A program made the position numbers and the translations under genes. From Schaedlerella sp. (lineage in GTDB: Bacteria > Bacillota > Clostridia > Lachnospirales > Lachnospiraceae), in NCBI GenBank assembly GCA_020024595.1, contig JAHHTO010000083.1:1-10519 (forward strand): a DNA stretch of 10,519 nucleotides. Direction: 5' to 3'. Shown in pieces: positions 1 through 7,392 of this stretch. Below the pieces are notes generated by a model. That model was not told the origin of the DNA, searched no databases, and worked only from the letters and a program-made list of their open reading frames with translations. Every line of letters begins with the position of its first letter. Position 1 is the stretch's first letter.

Positions 1-736
1 GGGTTACAAGATTTGAGTTCCCCAGTTCTGCGACTTTCACACGATTCCACGTACTTTCCGAAACCGCACTTTCAGGAACGCTGAAAACTGCCAATCCTCT
101 GTTCTTATCCTGCTTTTTCAAAGTCGCTTTCTGACTACTTCCATCTGCAAATACAACTTCCCACTCCGTTGTACCGTCGCATACTGCGTTATCTGCCAGA
201 ATCAGTAACTCTCTTCCGTTATCTGCCGCGATTACACCTGAACTTCCGATTGTATTGGGATTGGTCTTATCAATAACCTCCGTCCAATCCGTCTGGGTCC
301 TTGCTCGAACAGAAACAACCGCTCTCTTCGCTTCCTGCGCTGTCAGATAAAGATTATCCATCATCTGACGGTAACTTTCCACATCCAGCGTCTGCTCCTC
401 GGCATCAGCCTGTGCCTCTGAAGTGTCCTCCTTTGGTTCCGGCTCTTCATCGTTGGGAATCGTTACTTTTTTAGAGTCTGCCTTGAAAGCATGCTCTGCC
501 CATGGTTTCAGCGCAAAGAAACTACAGCAGGCAAACATTCCAATGATCAGCCCATAAACTGCCATTCTGACAAGCTGCATAAAAATCTTTTCCCTGCTTA
601 TTGTCTTAGGTTTAATCGTCTCTTTTAAGAATGAAAAATTCTCCTCTGTGCTCTGTTCTTTTCCATCCTGCACATTGTTCTCTTCTCCACCTTTTTCCGG
701 CTTCGGTCTGGAACCTTGCTCATACTTCATAGGCAT
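1..736 (-). CDS. Membrane-anchored HtrA/DegP-like (S1C) protein, 3' end cut by window, probable pseudoprotease
   Basis: I translated this by hand on the minus strand; 245 residues are visible and no stop is reached before the left edge. The order is: a charged cytoplasmic tail (about residues 1-55), one membrane segment (about 56-77, VYGLIIGMFACCSFFAL), an acidic Glu/Pro/Asp linker (about 95-115), then the start of a trypsin-like HtrA fold. Fold hallmarks are AVVSV (139-143), GSSGVI (164-169), VVFADGS (194-200) and GLAVFSV (214-220). In active HtrA proteins the His lies in a TNNHV-like motif and the Asp in DLAV. Here these read ADNAV (Ala184) and GLAV (Gly214), so two triad residues are missing. 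The serine loop and any PDZ domain are off the window. Active HtrA proteins degrade or monitor misfolded envelope proteins; this one may bind or sense without cleaving. GGAG at 740-743 is 3 nt from ATG 736 but 9 nt from the second ATG at 730, so 730 may be the true start. The gene is divergent from mutS2. Confidence 0.82.
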   Translation of the reverse strand, partial: MPMKYEQGSRPKPEKGGEENNVQDGKEQSTEENFSFLKETIKPKTISREKIFMQLVRMAVYGLIIGMFACCSFFALKPWAEHAFKADSKKVTIPNDEEPEPKEDTSEAQADAEEQTLDVESYRQMMDNLYLTAQEAKRAVVSVRARTQTDWTEVIDKTNPNTIGSSGVIAADNGRELLILADNAVCDGTTEWEVVFADGSSQKATLKKQDKNRGLAVFSVPESAVSESTWNRVKVAELGNSNLVT

Positions 737-753
737 TTTCTCCTTCAAAATTT

Positions 754-782
754 AGTATAACCGATTCCCGGAAATTGTTCAA
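754..782 (-). promoter_or_regulatory. Sigma-A-type promoter of the HtrA-like gene
   Basis: On the minus strand a -35 element TTGAAC (777-782) is followed by a 17-bp spacer and a -10 element TATACT (754-759). This is 5/6 and 5/6 to the TTGACA/TATAAT consensus with ideal spacing. Transcription would start near 747, directly at the GAAGGAG ribosome-binding site (740-746). The leader would be only about 10-17 nt, which favours the downstream ATG at 730. The match and position are read from the sequence; activity is inferred. Confidence 0.75.
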
Positions 783-850
783 TATTTATGTCTTCTTTCT
801 TATTTTCATATTCCTGCAAAATATTAAAAGAATTATCCTTTTCATTATGC

Positions 851-879
851 TGTAAATGGAGTAAAATGGTTACTATATA
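851..879 (+). promoter_or_regulatory. Weak candidate promoter for mutS2
   Basis: TATATA (874-879) lies 17 bp downstream of TGTAAA (851-856), which matches only 3 of 6 consensus -35 bases. A start near 886 would give a leader of about 28 nt to the ATG at 914. The AT-rich stretch makes chance matches likely, so this is tentative. Confidence 0.22.
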
Positions 880-913
880 TAGCAGAAATCAGAAAAGGAT
901 TATTACATTATCT

Positions 914-3289
914 ATGAATCAGAAGACATTAAATAAACTAGAATACAATAAAATCATTGCAATGTTGGAAGAACAGGCTTCTTCCTTTCGAGGAAAGCAG
1001 CTCTGCCGTCGATTAAAACCGATGATTGATCTAGAGCGTATCAATACCGCTCAGGAACAGACTGCTGCCGCATTTACACGTATCGTAAAAAAAGGACGGA
1101 TTTCTTTTAGCAATGCATTTCCTGTAGAGGAATCTATGAAACGGCTAGAAGTTGGAGCTTCACTTGGAAGTGGAGAACTCCTGCGCATCAGCAAGGTATT
1201 GAAGAATACCGCACAGGTCAAATCCTACGGACGCCATGATACTCAGGAGGAACTTGCCGACTGTCTGGACAGTTATTTCAATCAGTTAGAACCTCTGACA
1301 CTTTTATGTAACGAAATTGACCGCTGTATCATCGCCGAAGAAGAAATCAGTGATGATGCCAGTGCTACATTAAAACACATTCGCCGGAATATCAACAGTA
1401 TCAATGACAAAGTACATACAACACTAAACAATCTTGTAAACGGCTCCTTGCGAACTTATCTGCAAGATCCGATTATTACCATGCGAGGAGACCGCTACTG
1501 CATTCCCGTTAAGGCAGAATACCGCGGACAAGTACAGGGGATGATTCATGACCAGTCCTCCACGGGCTCTACGCTTTTCATTGAGCCAATGGCTGTCGTT
1601 AAACTCAACAATGACTTAAAAGAACTCTATGCCAAAGAACAGGAAGAGATCCAAGTGATCCTTGCACACCTGAGTGAGGAGACCGCAGCTTATATTGAAG
1701 AGATTCGTACCAATTACCGAGTGCTCACAGACCTCGATTTTATTTTTGCCCGGGGGCATCTTGCCCTGTCCATGAATGGAAGCCGGCCAACACTGAACTT
1801 AGACAGACGTATCCACATCCGGAACGGACGTCATCCACTTCTGGATGCTCGGAAGGTTGTTCCAATTACTGTAACACTAGGCGAGGATTTCTCCTTGCTC
1901 ATTATTACCGGACCAAACACCGGTGGAAAAACTGTTTCTTTAAAAACCGTTGGTCTGCTTACACTGATGGGGCAGGCAGGACTTCATATTCCGGCAGCCG
2001 ATCGCTCTGAACTAGCCGTATTCCACCAAATTTATGCAGATATCGGAGATGAGCAGAGTATCGAGCAGAGCCTAAGTACATTTTCTTCACACATGACAAA
2101 TATCGTATCTTTCTTAAAAGTTGTAGACAAAGATTCTCTCGTCCTCTTTGATGAACTCGGTGCAGGAACTGATCCGACTGAGGGTGCGGCACTTGCAATT
2201 GCAATTCTCTCGCATCTGCACAACCAGGGGATCCGCACGATGGCGACCACCCATTATAGTGAACTGAAGGTCTATGCACTTTCCACGGAAGGTGTTGAAA
2301 ATGCCTGCTGCGAATTTGATGTGGAAAGTCTGAAACCGACCTATCGACTTCTCATTGGAATTCCCGGAAAAAGTAATGCTTTTGCTATTTCCGGAAAACT
2401 AGGACTTCCAGATTACATCATCGAAGATGCCAAAGCTCGCTTGTCTGAACATGATGTTTCTTTTGAAGATTTACTGGGTGATCTGGAAAACAGCCGGCGG
2501 ACAATCGAAAAAGAACGAGAAGAAATCCAGACATATAGACGTGAAGTAGAACGATTAAAACATCAGACTCGTCAAAAGCAGGAAAAACTGGAAGAACAAA
2601 GAGAACGGATTTTGCGGGAAGCCAACGAAAAAGCAAACGCCATTCTCCGAGATGCTAAAAACGTAGCAGACGAAACCATGAAAAACTTCCGCAAATTTGG
2701 AAAAGAAGGAATTTCTGCAGCAGAAATGGAAAAAGAACGAGAACGTCTGCGCCAGAAAATCAAAACTACCTCTGCAAAAAGTGCGCTTACTCCACAGAAG
2801 CCCAAAAAAGCGTATAAACCTTCCGATTTTAAACTAGGTGAATCTGTAAAGGTCCTCAGCATGAACCTTACCGGAACGATCAGTTCCCTTCCGGATTCTC
2901 GTGGAAATGTTACGGTTCAAATGGGAATACTGCGCTCACAGGTCCACATTTCCGATTTGGAAATTATAGAAGAGCAAAATCCCTACGCACCGAAGAACAT
3001 GCGCCGGACAGGTGGCGGTAAGATCAAAATGAGCAAATCTCTTTCTGTCAGTCCAGAGATCAATCTGCTTGGAAAAACAGTGGATGAAGCAGTCGCTGAG
3101 TTGGATAAGTATCTGGACGACGCACTTCTCTCTCACCTAAACAGTGTCCGGGTTGTACATGGAAAAGGAACCGGTGCTCTCCGAAAGGGGATTCACGAAT
3201 ATCTCCGCCGGCAAAAACATGTAAAATCCTACCATCTGGCAGAATTTGGGGAAGGAGATGCAGGGGTAACGATCGTCGAGTTCTCATAA
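914..3289 (+). CDS. mutS2: MutS2 family ATPase with C-terminal Smr domain
   Basis: A 791-residue MutS2, the usual length for the family. MutS2 proteins are cytoplasmic dimeric ATPases. Members have been linked to suppression of recombination, and in Bacillus subtilis to splitting collided ribosomes. Visible parts are: an N-terminal clamp/lever region (about 1-300); Walker A GPNTGGKT (333-340); an STFSSHM signature; Walker B with Asp413-Glu414 in LVLFDELGAGTD; ATTHYSELK; a Lys/Glu/Arg-rich coiled coil (about 515-620); a KOW-like region (about 637-700); and a Smr domain (about 716-791) with HGKGTG at 749-754. The Smr entry motif reads INLLG rather than the LDxR/LDLH form of some nuclease-active Smr domains. 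The frame is open upstream to 788, but homologues typically begin like MNQKTLNKLEYNK, so I chose 914. AGGA at 896-899 is 14 nt away, which is long. An alternative ATG at 866 has GGAG 4 nt upstream. Two-component genes follow on the same strand after 78 bp. Confidence 0.95.
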   Translation: MNQKTLNKLEYNKIIAMLEEQASSFRGKQLCRRLKPMIDLERINTAQEQTAAAFTRIVKKGRISFSNAFPVEESMKRLEVGASLGSGELLRISKVLKNTAQVKSYGRHDTQEELADCLDSYFNQLEPLTLLCNEIDRCIIAEEEISDDASATLKHIRRNINSINDKVHTTLNNLVNGSLRTYLQDPIITMRGDRYCIPVKAEYRGQVQGMIHDQSSTGSTLFIEPMAVVKLNNDLKELYAKEQEEIQVILAHLSEETAAYIEEIRTNYRVLTDLDFIFARGHLALSMNGSRPTLNLDRRIHIRNGRHPLLDARKVVPITVTLGEDFSLLIITGPNTGGKTVSLKTVGLLTLMGQAGLHIPAADRSELAVFHQIYADIGDEQSIEQSLSTFSSHMTNIVSFLKVVDKDSLVLFDELGAGTDPTEGAALAIAILSHLHNQGIRTMATTHYSELKVYALSTEGVENACCEFDVESLKPTYRLLIGIPGKSNAFAISGKLGLPDYIIEDAKARLSEHDVSFEDLLGDLENSRRTIEKEREEIQTYRREVERLKHQTRQKQEKLEEQRERILREANEKANAILRDAKNVADETMKNFRKFGKEGISAAEMEKERERLRQKIKTTSAKSALTPQKPKKAYKPSDFKLGESVKVLSMNLTGTISSLPDSRGNVTVQMGILRSQVHISDLEIIEEQNPYAPKNMRRTGGGKIKMSKSLSVSPEINLLGKTVDEAVAELDKYLDDALLSHLNSVRVVHGKGTGALRKGIHEYLRRQKHVKSYHLAEFGEGDAGVTIVEFS

Positions 3290-3291
3290 CC

Positions 3292-3347
3292 AACGGCAGA
3301 ATCACCACAAAACAGTACGTGCCGTTTGTGGAATTGAACCATCACAA
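3292..3347 (+). promoter_or_regulatory. Competing inverted repeats between mutS2 and the response regulator
   Basis: Three pairings overlap. AACGGCA (3292-3298) pairs with TGCCGTT (3320-3326). CCACAAA (3305-3311) pairs with TTTGTGG (3325-3331). TTGTG (3326-3330) pairs with CACAA (3343-3347). They share bases 3325-3330, so at most one can form fully at a time. No T-run follows, so a standard intrinsic terminator is unlikely. I found no convincing promoter in this gap. The structure could influence read-through from mutS2, or be chance. Confidence 0.3.
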
Positions 3348-3367
3348 TCATTGTAAAAGGAGAAATC

Positions 3368-4066
3368 ATGAATAAGCAAAAAATATTAATTGTAGATGAT
3401 GATGAAAATATTGCAGAACTTATTTCTCTCTATCTGAATAAAGAGTGCTTTGACACAAAAATAGTATATAACGGAGAAGATGCACTAATTGCTTTCGACA
3501 CCTACCAACCAAATCTAATCCTACTTGACCTGATGTTACCCGGCATAGATGGTTATCAGGTCTGCAGGGAGGTCCGCGCCAAATCTGCGATACCAATTAT
3601 TATGCTTTCTGCTAAGGGCGAAGTCTTTGACAAGGTATTAGGACTCGAACTAGGTGCCGACGACTACATTATGAAGCCCTTCGATTCCAAAGAAATGATT
3701 GCCCGCATCCGAGCTGTGCTTCGCCGCTATCAGACAGTCAGACCAGAAGTCCCTGTTGCAGACAACATCAAGCGAGTTCTATATGAAGATTTGGAAATTA
3801 ATCTGACAAATTACTCCGTTACCTGCGATGGACATTCTGTAGACATGCCCCCGAAAGAACTGGAACTTTTATATTTTCTTGCTGCTTCTCCCAATCAGGT
3901 GTTTACCAGAGAGCAGCTTTTGGATCAAATCTGGGGATATGAATACATCGGTGACACCCGTACCGTAGACGTCCACATTAAGCGCCTGCGCGAAAAGATC
4001 AAAGATCACAAAACATGGAGTTTGAGCACTGTATGGGGCATTGGCTATAAATTCGAAACACGATAG
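3368..4066 (+). CDS. OmpR/PhoB-family response regulator
   Basis: A 232-residue cytoplasmic transcription factor of a two-component system. The receiver domain (about 1-120) has the acidic cluster Asp10-Asp11-Asp12, phospho-acceptor Asp54 in LLDLMLPGIDG, Ser81 at the switch Thr/Ser position and Lys103 in MKPF, so all phosphorylation residues are present. The C-terminal winged helix (about 130-230) carries the recognition-helix stretch DTRTVDVHIKRLREKI typical of the OmpR/VanR/WalR group. AAGGAG at 3357-3362 lies 5 nt from the ATG, an excellent ribosome-binding site. The cognate sensor kinase begins 37 nt after the stop, so the two are probably co-transcribed. The regulon cannot be told from sequence. 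Similarity to VanR, PhoB and WalR is family-level, so I give no symbol. Confidence 0.95.
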   Translation: MNKQKILIVDDDENIAELISLYLNKECFDTKIVYNGEDALIAFDTYQPNLILLDLMLPGIDGYQVCREVRAKSAIPIIMLSAKGEVFDKVLGLELGADDYIMKPFDSKEMIARIRAVLRRYQTVRPEVPVADNIKRVLYEDLEINLTNYSVTCDGHSVDMPPKELELLYFLAASPNQVFTREQLLDQIWGYEYIGDTRTVDVHIKRLREKIKDHKTWSLSTVWGIGYKFETR

Positions 4067-4103
4067 GCTTTCTGCTAAGAGTGCTCTATAAAGGATTTTT
4101 TAC

Positions 4104-5510
4104 ATGAAAAACACATTGTATCTAAAATTTATCTGGCTGTATATTGCGTTTGGTTTTTTAAGTCTTTTTACTACCGCAACGCTTGGTCGGCAGCTTATTT
4201 TAAATCAACTAAAAGACAGTGCTTCCCAGAATCTGTACCGGGAGGCCAACTTAATCGCAACCAATTACCTTCCATCTTATTTTCAGGAGAACACGTCCTC
4301 TTGGGCGGTACATTCCCAGTTAAATGCCATGCAGATTTATCTGGATTCTTCTCTGTGGTTTGTCGAATCCAATGGAACCATGATTACATCTTCCAATGTG
4401 AAAAGCACCTCAGCTCCTGCTTCAATCAGGGATTTTGATCCTGCCGAAATCGCAGGAAGCCGATACATTACCGGAACTTATCACGATTACTTCCAAGAAG
4501 ATGTTATCACCATCATGGCTCCCGTTATCAAAGGCTTTCATACAAAAGGCTATCTTTTGATCCACAAGCCTCTGTCTACCATCGAACGGGAGGTTTCCCA
4601 CATGATGACTCCGCTTTATATCACAATCGGTGTCGTATATCTTCTTGCATTTTTAATTCTTCTTGGATTTCATGTTTTCATTTACCGTCCGCTACGAAAA
4701 ATTATTGATGCTGCCACCCAGTACGCCTCCGGTAATTTAGATTACGAAATCCCACTCTACAGCCACGATGAAATCGGATACTTGTCCGCATCACTGAATT
4801 ACATGTCTTCTCAACTAAAGGATATGGAAGATTATCAGAAAAAAATCGTGGCAAATGTTTCTCATGATTTTCGTTCTCCGCTGACCTCCATCAAAGGATA
4901 TGTAGAGGCAATGACCGATGGAACCATTCCACCAAAACTGCACGAAAAATATTTAAATATCATTCTATTTGAAACAGAGCGATTAACAGATTTGACGAAA
5001 GACTTACTGACATTAAACGAATTTGACACCAAAGAACTTCTTCTAGATAAAACAAAATTCGATATTCAGGAAACAATAAAAAATACAGCCGCCTCTTTTG
5101 AAGGTGTCTGTACAGAAAAACATATCTTTATAGAACTTTTGCTTCTATCCGAAACGACTTATGTCTATGCGGACCAAAGAAAAATCCAGCAGGTTCTCTA
5201 TAACCTCCTGGACAATGCAGTCAAATTCAGTGACAACGATTCTTCTATTACGGTGGAGATTACTCGCCGTAATGATAAAATATTCATTTCTGTCAAAGAT
5301 AGCGGAATGGGAATTCCCAAAAAAGACCTGAATAAAATCTGGGAACGATTCTATAAATCTGATCTTTCCCGCGGGAAAGATAAAAAAGGTACGGGACTTG
5401 GACTCGCAATCGTGAAAGAAGCCATCCAGGCACACGACGAACATATCAATGTAATTAGTACCGAAGGAGTCGGCACCGAATTTATCTTCTCATTAACAAA
5501 AGCAGAGTAG
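4104..5510 (+). CDS. Membrane sensor histidine kinase with unrecognised extracytoplasmic domain
   Basis: A 468-residue kinase expected to phosphorylate the adjacent response regulator. Domains in order: membrane segment 1 (about 8-27); an extracytoplasmic sensor of about 135 residues (about 30-165) that I cannot assign; membrane segment 2 (about 168-194, rich in Ile/Leu/Val); HAMP (about 196-243); HisKA with His254 in NVSHDFRSPL; and HATPase_c with N-box Asn371 (LLDNAVKF), G1 Asp399 (DSGMGIP) and G2 GTGLGL (429-434). All catalytic motifs look intact, so it should be active. AAAGGA lies about 8 nt upstream of the ATG, with no promoter evident in the 37-bp gap from the regulator gene. The reading frame ends with TAG at 5508-5510, 10 nt from the stop of convergent dnaB. 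The HisKA/HATPase style resembles PhoR, VanS and ResE kinases. The signal sensed is unknown. Confidence 0.95.
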   Translation: MKNTLYLKFIWLYIAFGFLSLFTTATLGRQLILNQLKDSASQNLYREANLIATNYLPSYFQENTSSWAVHSQLNAMQIYLDSSLWFVESNGTMITSSNVKSTSAPASIRDFDPAEIAGSRYITGTYHDYFQEDVITIMAPVIKGFHTKGYLLIHKPLSTIEREVSHMMTPLYITIGVVYLLAFLILLGFHVFIYRPLRKIIDAATQYASGNLDYEIPLYSHDEIGYLSASLNYMSSQLKDMEDYQKKIVANVSHDFRSPLTSIKGYVEAMTDGTIPPKLHEKYLNIILFETERLTDLTKDLLTLNEFDTKELLLDKTKFDIQETIKNTAASFEGVCTEKHIFIELLLLSETTYVYADQRKIQQVLYNLLDNAVKFSDNDSSITVEITRRNDKIFISVKDSGMGIPKKDLNKIWERFYKSDLSRGKDKKGTGLGLAIVKEAIQAHDEHINVISTEGVGTEFIFSLTKAE

Positions 5511-5534
5511 CAGGAGAGTTTTACTTCTCCTGCT
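5509..5534. terminator. Stem between convergent stop codons of histidine kinase and dnaB
   Basis: AGCAGGAGA (5509-5517) pairs perfectly with TCTCCTGCT (5526-5534) around an 8-nt loop. The left arm begins inside the kinase stop codon, and the right arm lies within the last codons of dnaB. Neither strand has a strong T-run after the stem; the minus strand has only a short one (TTTT) several bases later. It may act as a weak bidirectional terminator or as an mRNA 3'-end stabiliser. The pairing is certain; the role is inferred. Confidence 0.45.
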
Positions 5535-6873
5535 CCCGTAGCTCATTGCCAAATCGTGTATACTGTGGCATCCATGCCAGTCTCACCGTTCCAATCGGAC
5601 CGTTTCTCTGCTTGGCAATAATAATTTCTGCGATATTCTTATCTTCTGTATCCGGAATATAATAATCCTCACGATAAATAAACATACACACGTCTGCATC
5701 CTGCTCAATCGCTCCCGACTCACGCAAGTCAGAAAGCATTGGCCGCTTATCCGTTCTGGATTCTACCGCACGGCTAAGCTGTGAAAGTGCGATAACCGGT
5801 ACGTTCAGTTCTCTTGCCAGACCTTTTAAAGAGCGGGAAATTTCAGATATCTCCTGTTGACGGCTTTCATTGCTTCTTCCACCACTTCCACTCATCAACT
5901 GCAAATAGTCAATAATAATCAAATCCAGTCCCTGTTCCAATTTGTACTTTCTGCACTTGGATCGCATCTCAGCAATGGAAATTCCAGATGTATCGTCAAT
6001 AATCATTCTTGACTTCCCGATAATTCCTGCACCCTCAATCAGTTTTTCCCAGTCGGTATCTTTTAAGTTACCTGTTCTAAGCACCTGCGCATCCACATGA
6101 GATTCCAAAGAAAACAGTCGGTTTACCAGCTGTTCTTTTGACATCTCCAAGCTGAAAATCGCAACCGCAAGATTCTGGCGAAATGCAACATGCTGTGCAA
6201 TATTCAACACAAACGCCGTCTTTCCCATAGATGGTCTTGCTGCGATCAGAATCAAGTCGGAACGCTGCAGTCCTGATAACTTATAATCCAAATCAATAAA
6301 TCCGGTCGGAATTCCGGTTACGGTACCCTTTGTCTTAGATGCACGTTCAATCACATCCAATGCATTGAGCACAACCTGCTTGATCGGTACATATTCCTGA
6401 GAATTCCCATGTTCGATCAATTCAAATACCTGTTTTTCGGTCTTTTCCAAAATCTGCTCAAGGGGCTGATTCTCTTGATAACAGGTATTGGCAATTTCTT
6501 CATTGATTTTGATCAATTTCCGAAGTGTTGATTTTTCCTGCACGATCTGCGCATAATATTTAACATTTGCCGATGTCTCAACGCCCATTTCTGCAATCAG
6601 ATCTTTGGCAAATTCAAGTCCGCTAACTTCCGGTGGAACGTCTTTTTCCTTCAAATGTTCCTGAAGTGTGATCAGATCAACGGGACGCCCCATATGAAAC
6701 AGCTCAATCATTGCATCATATACAATGCCATATGCTGTCTGATAGAAATCCTTCCCGGTAATGATTTCAGAGGTTGTCATTGCAGCATCTTTATTCATCA
6801 GTATTGCACCGATGACCGCTCGCTCCGCTTCTGTGCTGTGTGGCATAATCCGCTTAATTACTGCTTCATCCAT
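5521..6873 (-). CDS. dnaB: Replicative DNA helicase DnaB (DnaC in Bacillus naming)
   Basis: A 450-residue hexameric 5'-3' helicase of the replication fork, full length for the family. The N-terminal domain (about 1-150) starts MPHSTEAERAVIGAIL after a short lead and would contact primase. The RecA-like motor has Walker A ARPSMGKTAF with Lys218, and Walker B IIIDYLQLMSG with Asp322. These are followed by the SQLSRAVE and LRESGAIEQDAD motifs characteristic of DnaB. No intein interrupts the motor motifs. A GGGGA site (within 6881-6887) sits 7 nt from the ATG. The gene starts 16 nt after the rplI stop, so translation is probably operonic in the order gdpP-rplI-dnaB. It converges on the histidine kinase gene, with a hairpin across the two stops. 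The symbol follows the general bacterial convention. Confidence 0.97.
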   Translation of the reverse strand: MDEAVIKRIMPHSTEAERAVIGAILMNKDAAMTTSEIITGKDFYQTAYGIVYDAMIELFHMGRPVDLITLQEHLKEKDVPPEVSGLEFAKDLIAEMGVETSANVKYYAQIVQEKSTLRKLIKINEEIANTCYQENQPLEQILEKTEKQVFELIEHGNSQEYVPIKQVVLNALDVIERASKTKGTVTGIPTGFIDLDYKLSGLQRSDLILIAARPSMGKTAFVLNIAQHVAFRQNLAVAIFSLEMSKEQLVNRLFSLESHVDAQVLRTGNLKDTDWEKLIEGAGIIGKSRMIIDDTSGISIAEMRSKCRKYKLEQGLDLIIIDYLQLMSGSGGRSNESRQQEISEISRSLKGLARELNVPVIALSQLSRAVESRTDKRPMLSDLRESGAIEQDADVCMFIYREDYYIPDTEDKNIAEIIIAKQRNGPIGTVRLAWMPQYTRFGNELREQEK

Positions 6874-6889
6874 GAACGATTCCCCTTAC

Positions 6890-7339
6890 TTATTTTTCTT
6901 CTGCTACAACAACTTTCAATTCTGCTGTAACTTCTGGATGGAGTTTTATCGGAACATTATGGGTTCCAAGTGTCTTTATCACTTCCTTTAACTGGATCTT
7001 CTTCTTATCAATTTCCAGATTCATCTGTTCTTTTACCTCTGCAGCAATCTCCTTGCTGGACACAGAGCCGAATGTCTTGCCACCCTCTCCTACTTTAATG
7101 GAGAGTTCTATCTGTCCGGCTTTCAAATCTTCCGCAAGCGCCTTTGCGGCATCCAGATTCTCTTTTGCGATTTTCGCCTCATTGTCCTTCTGTAATTTCA
7201 GATCATTCAGGTTCTTACCGTTTGCTTCTACCCCAAGCTTTTTCGGCAGAATAAAATTTCTCGCATATCCATCATTTACGTTTACAATTTCACCTTTTTT
7301 TCCAAGGGACTTTACGTCCTGCAATAAAATCACTTTCAT
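6890..7339 (-). CDS. rplI: 50S ribosomal protein bL9
   Basis: A 149-residue bL9, the normal length. The N-terminal rRNA-binding domain carries the signature GEIVNVNDGYARNFILPKKLG (about residues 16-36, quoted as family hallmark). It is followed by the long Lys/Glu/Ala-rich connecting helix (about 40-75) and the C-terminal domain ending in TAELKVVVAEEK. bL9 binds 23S rRNA near the L1 stalk and helps keep translational fidelity. The start is supported by AGAAGGAG about 10 nt upstream of the ATG at 7339. It lies 53 bp after gdpP and 16 bp before dnaB, the conserved Firmicutes order. I see no clear separate promoter in the 53-bp gap, so transcription from the gdpP side is likely. Confidence 0.97.
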   Translation of the reverse strand: MKVILLQDVKSLGKKGEIVNVNDGYARNFILPKKLGVEANGKNLNDLKLQKDNEAKIAKENLDAAKALAEDLKAGQIELSIKVGEGGKTFGSVSSKEIAAEVKEQMNLEIDKKKIQLKEVIKTLGTHNVPIKLHPEVTAELKVVVAEEK

Positions 7340-7392
7340 AACTGATACACTCCTTCTTTCATTATTTGTAATGTTTCCACATACGATTTTGT

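Noticed and set aside
1959..2279. Minus-strand open frames over the mutS2 ATPase region
   Set aside because: They overlap Walker B coding sequence, show no family features, and have no supporting start signals.
3334..3362. TTGAAC as a -35 element for the response regulator
   Set aside because: The sequence 17 bp downstream is the purine-rich ribosome-binding site, not a -10 hexamer.
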